From contig JAEDEY010000010.1 in the NCBI GenBank assembly GCA_016293065.1, forward strand, positions 1 through 39,436: a stretch of 39,436 nucleotides of DNA, read 5' to 3'. The translations under genes were made by a program, and so were the position numbers. Source of the stretch: Bacteroidales bacterium. Its GTDB lineage: Bacteria > Bacteroidota > Bacteroidia > Bacteroidales > UBA3663. A model generated the notes under the pieces. The model was not told where the DNA came from. It did not search any database and saw only the letters and a list, made by a program, of their open reading frames with translations. Shown one piece after another: positions 33,330 through 39,436 of the stretch; positions within the stretch are counted from its first letter, which is position 1; each line of letters opens with the position of its first letter.

Positions 33330-35508
33330 GTTATTGGCTTGCGTGGGAATCATCTCGACAGCAAGCATCGTTGCCGGCTGTAGCGGCAATTCAGATCAGA
33401 CAGCTATGGAAAATCCATTTTTAGTAGAATCAACTCTCCCACACGGAGCATTTCCATTCGACAAACTCAGCATCGAGCAGTATAAGCCTGCGTTTGCCGA
33501 AGCCATGCGTCAGCACAATGCCGAGATTGACGCTATCACCAACAACCCACTCGAACCAAACTTCGAGAACACCATCGAGGCTCTCGACAAGAGCGGCCGC
33601 ATGCTGTCGAAAGTGAGCAGCATCTTCTACAACTTGCTCGAATGTGACGGTACAGACGATATGCTCCAGCTCAGCCAGGAGATGCAGCCAGTATTGAGTG
33701 AACACAGCCTCCAGATCTCGCTCAACGAGAAGCTTTTCAAGCGCGTCGAGGCTTGCTGGAACAAATATAAGAACGACCCGGATGCGCTCACTACCGAGCA
33801 GTTCCGCCTTTTGAGCGACACCTATGAGGGCTATCGCAAGTCGGGTGCTACACTCGAAGGCGAGAAGCGCGAACGCTGGCGTGTGATCAGCAATGAGCTC
33901 GACAGCCTCTCGCTCGTCTATGGTCAGAACGTGCAGAAGGCTACAGGCGAATGGTCTTACCAGCTCAACCCAGAGACCGACCTCGTGGGTCTGCCTGGCT
34001 TCGTGACCGAAAACCTCAAGGCCAACGACTACAAGCTCACTCTCCTCGCTCCTTCTTATAGCCCATTCATGAAGTATTCGGCTCGCCGCGACCTCCGCGA
34101 GATGCTCTACAAGGCATATAACTCTCGCTGCATCGGCGGTGAATATGACAATACCGATGTGGTGCGCCGCATCGCTGCCTTGCGCCAGGAGAAGGCCGAA
34201 TTGCTCGACTATACTTCTTATGCCGACTACCGCATCGATGACAAGATGGCAAAGACTCCAGAGGCTGTGTATGACCTGCTCAACACATTGCTCAATGCCT
34301 ACAAGAAGCCTGCCGAGAAGGAGGTGAAGGAGGTTGCAGACTTTGCCGAGAAGTACGAGAAGGAACATGGCAGCAAGCTCGAAGGCGGACTCATGCCTTG
34401 GGACTTCAGCTACTATTCTGAGCTGCTCAAGACTGCCAAGTATGACTTCAACGATGCTTTGCTCAAGCCATATTTCCCAATCGACAAGGTAAAGGAAGGT
34501 GTCTTCGGCCTTGCTACACGTCTCTATGGCTTATCGTTCAAGAAGATCAACGTGCCTGTCTATAACCCTGCTGCCGAGTGCTTCGAGGTGAACGATGCCG
34601 ATGGTTCGTTCATCGGACTCCTCTACACCGACTTCACTCCACGCGAGACCAAGCGCCCAGGCGCATGGATGACCGAGTTCAAGGGTCAGTGGCTTGAGAA
34701 GAATGCCGATGGCACAGAGACCGATTCTCGTCCGCACATCCAGATTGTGATGAGCTTCTCGCAGCCTGTGGGACAGCCTGGCGACGAGAACTACATGCCA
34801 GCCCTCCTCACCTACGACGAGTGCTCTACATTCCTCCACGAGTTCGGTCACGCTCTGCACGGCTTGCTCACCAAGTGCCGCTACTCAAGCCAGAGTGGAA
34901 CCAACGTCAAGCACGACTTCGTCGAGCTTCCATCACAGTTCAACGAGAACTTCCTCCGCAGCCGCGAGTTCCTCGACACCTTTGCCGAGAACTACCAGAC
35001 TGGCGAGAAGATCCCACAGGAACTCATCGACCGCTTGCAGAAGGCTCAGACCTATCTCTCAGCCTACGCTTGCGTGCGTCAGCTCTCATTCGGTATGCTC
35101 GACATGGCTTACCACACACTTGGCCGTTCGGTCATCAACCCACGCAACGCCGAGGTCAAGGCTTCTTTCCCACAGCTTCAGGACATAGAGCGTTTCGAGC
35201 GTGATGCCATGGCTTCTACTCAGGTGATGCCAACTGTCGATAGCTGCATGATGTCAACATCGTTCACCCACATCTTCAGCGGAGGCTATGCTGCTGGCTA
35301 CTATGGCTACAAGTGGGCAGAGGTGCTCGATGCCGACGCTTTCTCAGTGTTCGAGAAGGAAGGCATCTTCAACAAGGATACTGCCAAGCGTTTCCGCAAG
35401 CTCCTCGAATCGGGCGACACCGTTGCTCCTGATGAGCTCTATCGAGAGTTCAAGGGTTCTGACCCAACAGTAGAAGCTCTGATGCGCCGAGATGGCATCA
35501 TCAAATAA
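33307..35508 (+). CDS. dcp: Secreted M3-family dipeptidyl carboxypeptidase lipoprotein
   Basis: Zinc metallopeptidase removing dipeptides from the C-terminus of oligopeptides, 733 residues from this start. The N-terminal signal peptide ends in a lipobox VAGC (Cys25), so the mature enzyme is lipid-anchored. The zinc site is HEFGH (511-515) with Glu540 in HDFVELPSQFNEN as the third ligand, and the M3 C-terminal block HIFSGGYAAGYYGYKWAEV is present. Three starts are in frame (33283 GTG, 33301 and 33307 ATG); the last gives the most compact signal peptide, but 33301 is nearly as good. It overlaps hisS. A terminator follows, shared with korB. Confidence 0.93.
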   Translation: MKLSINSKLLACVGIISTASIVAGCSGNSDQTAMENPFLVESTLPHGAFPFDKLSIEQYKPAFAEAMRQHNAEIDAITNNPLEPNFENTIEALDKSGRMLSKVSSIFYNLLECDGTDDMLQLSQEMQPVLSEHSLQISLNEKLFKRVEACWNKYKNDPDALTTEQFRLLSDTYEGYRKSGATLEGEKRERWRVISNELDSLSLVYGQNVQKATGEWSYQLNPETDLVGLPGFVTENLKANDYKLTLLAPSYSPFMKYSARRDLREMLYKAYNSRCIGGEYDNTDVVRRIAALRQEKAELLDYTSYADYRIDDKMAKTPEAVYDLLNTLLNAYKKPAEKEVKEVADFAEKYEKEHGSKLEGGLMPWDFSYYSELLKTAKYDFNDALLKPYFPIDKVKEGVFGLATRLYGLSFKKINVPVYNPAAECFEVNDADGSFIGLLYTDFTPRETKRPGAWMTEFKGQWLEKNADGTETDSRPHIQIVMSFSQPVGQPGDENYMPALLTYDECSTFLHEFGHALHGLLTKCRYSSQSGTNVKHDFVELPSQFNENFLRSREFLDTFAENYQTGEKIPQELIDRLQKAQTYLSAYACVRQLSFGMLDMAYHTLGRSVINPRNAEVKASFPQLQDIERFERDAMASTQVMPTVDSCMMSTSFTHIFSGGYAAGYYGYKWAEVLDADAFSVFEKEGIFNKDTAKRFRKLLESGDTVAPDELYREFKGSDPTVEALMRRDGIIK

Positions 35509-35533
35509 ACAGAGTTTCAGTATAGTGACAAAC

Positions 35534-35567
35534 AAAAAAGCCCGGCTTCAATAGCCGAGCTTTTTTT
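35534..35567. terminator. Terminator between dcp and korB
   Basis: The stem AAGCCCGGCT/AGCCGAGCTT (35538-35547 with 35553-35562) has a 5-base loop, with A and T runs on both sides. One position is a C-A mismatch on the plus strand but a U-G wobble on the minus strand, so it may work better for the kor operon. Confidence 0.88.
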
Positions 35568-35587
35568 ATGTTTATTGGGAAAGCAGA

Positions 35588-36616
35588 TCACTTCACTTCC
35601 CAAGTATCGCCAGCGAGGAGGAGCTCACGGAGAGTGCGTGGCTTCTTCTTGGCCTTGACTTCTTCGATCTGCTCGTTGACACTGTCGTCGTAGGTTGGAG
35701 CCTCGACATCGCGAATCACGCCAAGAGCCACAGGGAGCTCGTCTTGGTTGGCAGCATAGCCGTATGGATTGTAGCCCATCATGGCGAGCTTGAGGTGGAG
35801 AGCGAGGTCGCCGTTGTGGCTGTCGTGAACGAGGAGGTCATCTTCGGTGATGCCGTTCTCGCCAATTGTCACGCTCTTGATGTTCCAGCCATCGAGCACA
35901 AGACCCTTGTCACGGTTCTTGCCATAGATCATTGGCTTGCCGTCTTCGAGGATGATGGTCTTGTCGGCACGCACAGCAGAATCGGTGATGATCTTGTGTG
36001 TTCCGTCCTTCCACACCACACAGTTGGCAAGCATCTCGACAACACTTGCGCCCTTGTGCTTGGCAGCAGCCACCATTGCCTTGACCGAGTTAGGGATGTC
36101 GCAGTCGAGTGCACGGGCAAAGAAGTTGCCACGAGCACCGAGACAGAGCTCGGCTGGACAGAATGGGTCTTCGCAGGTGCCGTAAGGTGACGACTTGGTG
36201 ACGGTGCCACGCTCAGAGGTTGGCGAATACTGTCCCTTGGTCAGGCCATAGATCTGGTTGTTGAAGATGATGATGTTGAGATCGATGTTGCGTCGCATGG
36301 CATGGATGAAGTGGTTACCACCGATGGCAAGACAGTCGCCGTCGCCCGAGCAGTTCCATACTGAGAGGTCAGGACGGGCAGTCTTGAGTCCGGTAGAGAC
36401 TGCAAGTCCACGTCCGTGGATTGTCTGCATACCGTATGCGCCGAAGTAATATGGAGTACGTGATGAACAGCCTATACCGCTGATCACTGCTGTCTTGGCA
36501 GGGTCGAGCTGGAGTTCTGCCATTGCTTTGGTCATACTTGCGAAGATAGCATGATCACCGCAGCCAGGGCAATATCTTAGAGGCTGATCGCTTTTATAAT
36601 CGTTCTGTGTAAACAT
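35588..36616 (-). CDS. korB: 2-oxoacid:ferredoxin oxidoreductase, beta subunit
   Basis: TPP- and [4Fe-4S]-containing subunit of an anaerobic oxidoreductase converting 2-oxoglutarate (or a related 2-oxoacid) plus CoA to acyl-CoA, with ferredoxin as acceptor. The 342-residue protein has the TPP motif GDGDCLAIGGNH (91-102) and FNNQIYGLTKGQ (118-129). The cluster ligands fit Cys16 and Cys19 (CPGC), Cys50 (GIGC) and Cys199. It lies 27 bases downstream of korA. The precise 2-oxoacid is inferred from subunit layout, not from active-site residues. Confidence 0.92.
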   Translation of the reverse strand: MFTQNDYKSDQPLRYCPGCGDHAIFASMTKAMAELQLDPAKTAVISGIGCSSRTPYYFGAYGMQTIHGRGLAVSTGLKTARPDLSVWNCSGDGDCLAIGGNHFIHAMRRNIDLNIIIFNNQIYGLTKGQYSPTSERGTVTKSSPYGTCEDPFCPAELCLGARGNFFARALDCDIPNSVKAMVAAAKHKGASVVEMLANCVVWKDGTHKIITDSAVRADKTIILEDGKPMIYGKNRDKGLVLDGWNIKSVTIGENGITEDDLLVHDSHNGDLALHLKLAMMGYNPYGYAANQDELPVALGVIRDVEAPTYDDSVNEQIEEVKAKKKPRTLRELLLAGDTWEVK

Positions 36617-36643
36617 AATCTTGTCAATTAATAAAGTATAACA

Positions 36644-38479
36644 TTACAAGCCCTTGATTGCAGCCTCTATGTCGGCAATCTGGAATGGCTGACCCTTAAC
36701 CTCGTTGAACTGCTTGATTGAGATACCCTCGATCTTGCTGCGGAGATAGCCTGCAAACTGTCCGTTGTTGAGCTCGCAGCAGAGGATATTCTTATAGCTA
36801 CGGAGCACTTCCTCGGTGTTCTTTGGAAGTGGGTTGATATATGTGAAATGAGCCTGTGCAAGCTTCATACCCTGTGCACGGAGGTTCTCGACTGCCGCAG
36901 AGATGTGACCATAGGTTCCGCCCCATCCGATCACGAGAGTATCGGCATCCTTGTCGCCCTTGACTTCGAGCTCTGGGATATAGTTGGCAATGAGGTCGAT
37001 CTTCTTCTGACGGTTGTTGGTCTGCTCCTGGTGAGTGTCGGCTGCAGTGCTGATCACACCTGCCTCGTTCTTCTCAAGACCGCCAAGACGGTGCATCAGG
37101 CCTTCCATGCCCGGAACAGCCTTGTAGCGCACGTAGTTCTCTGGGTTGCGGGCATATGGCTTGTAGCTTCCTACCATGTCTGGAGTAGCCACTGCCGGCT
37201 TGATTTCTGGAAGCTTGTCGGGATCTGGCACGAGCATTGAGCTTGAACCATTGCCGATGAAAGCATCTGTAAGGAGGACAACAGGAGTGTTATGTTCTAG
37301 GGCAATCTTACCTGCCATGAATGCGCTGGTGAAGCAATCGACTGGAGTGCTTGCTGCAAGGACTACGAGGGGCGACTCTCCGTTGCGGCCATAGAGACAC
37401 TGCAGGAGGTCGGTCTGCTCTGTCTTGGTTGGCAGACCAGTAGAAGGACCGCCACGCATTACGTCGATAACGACGAGCGGAAGTTCGGCGATGACAGCCA
37501 AGCCCATTGCCTCGCTCTTGAGGGCAATACCTGGGCCAGATGTTGAAGTTGCGCCAAGGAAACCGCCAAACGATGCGCCGATGGCTGTACAGATACCTGC
37601 AATCTCGTCTTCTGCCTGAACGGTGATGACGCCAAGGTTCTTGAGCTTGGCAAGCTCGTGGAGCACGTCGGTGGCAGGAGTGATAGGATAAGAACCGAGG
37701 AAGAGACGGAGTCCAGCCTTCTCGGCAGCTGCAACAAGTCCATAGGCAGTGGCTGCATTTCCCTTCACGTCGCAATAGATGCCTGGCTCTGCCTTCTCGC
37801 TCTCAACACGATAAGTCGAGACATTGGCATGAGTGTTGGCACCGAAGTTGAAGCCGTCGGTGATGACCTTGATATTGGCAGCAAGGATCTCTGGCTTCTT
37901 GGCAAACTTAGCCTTGAGATAGTCGATGGCCTTCTCGACCGGGAGATTGAAGAGCCAAAGGATAACGCCAAGAGTGAAGATGTTGCGGCAGCGGAGAATG
38001 CTCTTTGCATCCATGCCACTGTCGGCAAGACTTGCCTTGGTACACTCGCTCACTGGCACAGGCACGATCTGCACGGTGCCGGCAATGCCGAGCTCGGTGA
38101 AAGGATCGTCGGTAGCAAACTGAGCCTTCTTCAGTTCAGCAGCCACGAAGGTGTCTTCGTCGTAGATCAACACGCCTCCCTTCTTGAGGAACTTGACATT
38201 GGTCTTGAGAGCCGCAGGATTCATTGCAACGAGCACGTCGCACTTGTCGCCTGGAGTATAGACCTTGTTGCCGAAGTGCAACTGATAAGAAGAAACACCC
38301 GACAATGAGCCCTTTGGAGGACGCATATCGGCAGGATAATCAGGGAATGTACTGATCTCATTACCGCAAATGGCAGTTACCGAACTCAGGATCGAACCTG
38401 AGAGCTGATTGCCATCTCCACTGTCTCCCGAAATTCGGATTACGATATCGGAAGCCTGAACAATTTTTGGATTCTCCAT
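36644..38479 (-). CDS. korA: 2-oxoacid:ferredoxin oxidoreductase, fused gamma-alpha subunit
   Basis: A 611-residue subunit that fuses the gamma domain (about 1-190, opening with IRISGDSGDGNQLSGSIL and PDYPADMRPPKG) to the alpha domain (about 215-611; YCDVKGNAATAYGLVAAAEK, LGSYPITPATDVLHELA, ATSTSGPGIALKSEAMGLA). These are the typical 2-oxoacid ferredoxin oxidoreductase blocks. It pairs with korB behind it and follows aroK by 37 bases. The enzyme works in anaerobic central metabolism, for example a reductive or split TCA cycle. Confidence 0.92.
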   Translation of the reverse strand: MENPKIVQASDIVIRISGDSGDGNQLSGSILSSVTAICGNEISTFPDYPADMRPPKGSLSGVSSYQLHFGNKVYTPGDKCDVLVAMNPAALKTNVKFLKKGGVLIYDEDTFVAAELKKAQFATDDPFTELGIAGTVQIVPVPVSECTKASLADSGMDAKSILRCRNIFTLGVILWLFNLPVEKAIDYLKAKFAKKPEILAANIKVITDGFNFGANTHANVSTYRVESEKAEPGIYCDVKGNAATAYGLVAAAEKAGLRLFLGSYPITPATDVLHELAKLKNLGVITVQAEDEIAGICTAIGASFGGFLGATSTSGPGIALKSEAMGLAVIAELPLVVIDVMRGGPSTGLPTKTEQTDLLQCLYGRNGESPLVVLAASTPVDCFTSAFMAGKIALEHNTPVVLLTDAFIGNGSSSMLVPDPDKLPEIKPAVATPDMVGSYKPYARNPENYVRYKAVPGMEGLMHRLGGLEKNEAGVISTAADTHQEQTNNRQKKIDLIANYIPELEVKGDKDADTLVIGWGGTYGHISAAVENLRAQGMKLAQAHFTYINPLPKNTEEVLRSYKNILCCELNNGQFAGYLRSKIEGISIKQFNEVKGQPFQIADIEAAIKGL

Positions 38480-38516
38480 CTTTGTTTATGTTTTGTAAAT
38501 AATGTTCTGTTTTGAT

Positions 38517-39038
38517 TCACAGCATCGCCATCAGCTTATGAGCATTCTGGCAGATGTCTTCCTTGCACTCAAGATGACTTGCCTCGAAGGTGATCTTGCA
38601 TTTCTTGTAGTATGGTTCGCGCCATGCGAGCTGTTCACGTATCACACCCAGTATCTCGTCGTCGGTCTTGTTGGCAAGCAACGGTCGCTTGTTCTTTCCC
38701 TTGATGAGTCGTTTCAGCAAGACATCTTCGGTGGGCTTGAGATAGACACTCGTGCCAGCGGCATTGATGATGTCCATATTGTCGAAAAAGCAAGGAGTGC
38801 CACCTCCCAACGAGATGATGACATCTTCGAACTGTGACACCTCGATGAGCGAACGTCTTTCGATTTCACGAAAGCCAGATTCTCCGGATTCCGCAAAAAT
38901 CTCCTTGACAGTCTTATGCTGTCGAGACTCGATAAAATTGTCGAGATCGATAAAAGTGAGGTTCATCTCGCTCGACAAACTCTTGCCTAAAGTTGTCTTA
39001 CCCGAACCCATATACCCACAAAGGAATACACGTACCAT
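38517..39038 (-). CDS. aroK: Shikimate kinase
   Basis: Phosphorylates shikimate at the 3-OH in aromatic amino-acid synthesis. The 173-residue protein shows Walker A GYMGSGKT (8-15), DLD with Asp31 and Asp33 for shikimate and magnesium, Arg57 in GFREIE, the glycine-rich shikimate loop SLGGGTP (77-82), and the lid region LIKGKNKRPLL. I start at the ATG at 39036-39038; the frame continues upstream for 18 residues of non-family sequence that would overlap its promoter. It is the first gene of the aroK-korA-korB run. Confidence 0.95.
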   Translation of the reverse strand: MVRVFLCGYMGSGKTTLGKSLSSEMNLTFIDLDNFIESRQHKTVKEIFAESGESGFREIERRSLIEVSQFEDVIISLGGGTPCFFDNMDIINAAGTSVYLKPTEDVLLKRLIKGKNKRPLLANKTDDEILGVIREQLAWREPYYKKCKITFEASHLECKEDICQNAHKLMAML

Positions 39039-39065
39039 GTTATGACTATTAGTTATTTTCTGCCA

Positions 39066-39097
39066 CAAAGATAGGAATAGACCATATAACAAGCAAG
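39066..39097 (-). promoter_or_regulatory. aroK-korAB promoter (Bacteroidota type)
   Basis: On the minus strand TATCTTTG (39066-39073) is a perfect -7 box, with CTTG (39094-39097) 20 bases upstream. It supports the shorter aroK start at 39038. Confidence 0.65.
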
Positions 39098-39168
39098 AAA
39101 AGTAGCATTTTTCTACTATATATCATATTTTTATTTCCATTTTGCTAACTCGATTGAGATATTTTTAT

Positions 39169-39176
39169 TATCTTTG
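39169..39176 (+). promoter_or_regulatory. Putative -7 box of the RNase HI gene
   Basis: TATCTTTG matches TAnnTTTG and lies 21 bases before the ATG at 39198. No clear -33 is seen at the right distance. Confidence 0.55.
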
Positions 39177-39197
39177 CGCACAAAAATAATGAATATA

Positions 39198-39436
39198 ATG
39201 GCAGGAAATAAATTCTATGTAGTGTGGAAAGGCTTCGCGACTGGTGTATTCGAGTCGTGGGACGAAGCACAGATTCAGGTGTCGGGTTATCCTGATGCTC
39301 AATATCGCGCATTCAAGTCAATGGAAGAGGCCGTTGAGGCTTTCAGACAAGGATATGACCAGGACGGTCTGATTCAGGAAGTGAAAAAACAAGTGGCTCA
39401 ACTCAACAAGGAAGGCCATAAGATTGTGTGGGATCC
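39198..39436 (+). CDS. Ribonuclease HI with N-terminal viroplasmin-like domain, 5' part
   Basis: The 79 codons in the window read MAGNKFYVVWKGFATGVFES then WDEAQIQVSGYPDAQYRAF and SMEEAVEAF. This is the caulimovirus viroplasmin-like domain that precedes the RNase H catalytic domain in many Bacteroidota RNase HI proteins and binds RNA-DNA hybrids. The catalytic part lies outside the window, so the assignment rests on the N-terminal domain alone. An in-frame ATG three codons earlier (39189) is possible but would be almost leaderless given the -7 box. Confidence 0.85.
   Translation, partial: MAGNKFYVVWKGFATGVFESWDEAQIQVSGYPDAQYRAFKSMEEAVEAFRQGYDQDGLIQEVKKQVAQLNKEGHKIVWD

Noticed and set aside
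33430..34368. 312-codon open frame antisense to dcp
   Set aside because: Overlaps the conserved M3 peptidase completely and has no recognisable domain.

Overview
The window reads as a chromosomal segment from a member of the Bacteroidales, most likely Prevotella-like; this is inferred from protein style, not from a search. Supporting signs are several promoters of the Bacteroidota type (TTTG-like box, 19-20 bases, TAnnTTTG), a TamL-type Omp85 lipoprotein, many lipoproteins with short Cys lipoboxes, a two-subunit 2-oxoacid:ferredoxin oxidoreductase, class 1B PyrD/PyrK, and RNase HI with a viroplasmin-like N-terminus. Coding density is high. No tRNA, rRNA, CRISPR array or intact insertion sequence was seen. 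The last six bases are GGATCC and the length is close to a fosmid insert, so the right edge may be a cloning boundary.

Layout. 1-5842 (minus): a tight run read as glnS, TPR protein, DedA membrane protein, tgt, LD-carboxypeptidase. 6008-8949 (minus): a stand-alone AICAR transformylase followed at 6- and 5-base spacing by an ABC-type ATPase and a DUF4435 (TOPRIM-like) protein. That pair resembles the ATPase/nuclease architecture of PARIS and OLD-type phage defence and is the most interesting item here. 9149-14266 (plus): envelope-related genes: an M15-like DUF5715 peptidase, a CE6/SASA-type esterase lipoprotein, TamL, and a Cof-type HAD phosphatase. A strong bidirectional terminator separates these from fhs and uvrB (minus, 14377-18255) and an unrecognised 166-aa protein. 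An AT-rich gap of 550 bases follows.

19397-22441 (plus): an XRE regulator directly upstream of pyrK-pyrD, then dapA with its own promoter and terminator. 22442-23083 has no intact gene but holds a decayed gene remnant on the minus strand. 23084-26484: a type-B carboxylesterase lipoprotein (minus), then a small membrane protein, a second esterase lipoprotein and an unrecognised helical protein (plus). 26593-31791 (minus): metH, an ACT-domain protein and a PFL/UPF0210 protein. 31962-35508 (plus): hisS overlapping a secreted M3 dipeptidyl carboxypeptidase. 35588-39038 (minus): aroK, korA, korB. 39198 to the end (plus): 5' part of RNase HI.

Metabolic themes. Folate one-carbon chemistry recurs: Fhs makes 10-formyl-THF, the AICAR transformylase uses it, and MetH uses 5-methyl-THF. 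Pyrimidine synthesis (PyrKD), lysine/peptidoglycan precursor synthesis (DapA), the shikimate pathway (AroK) and anaerobic ferredoxin-linked carbon metabolism (KorAB) fit an anaerobic gut or rumen commensal. Three unrelated lipoprotein or secreted esterases suggest scavenging of acylated or acetylated plant or host compounds.
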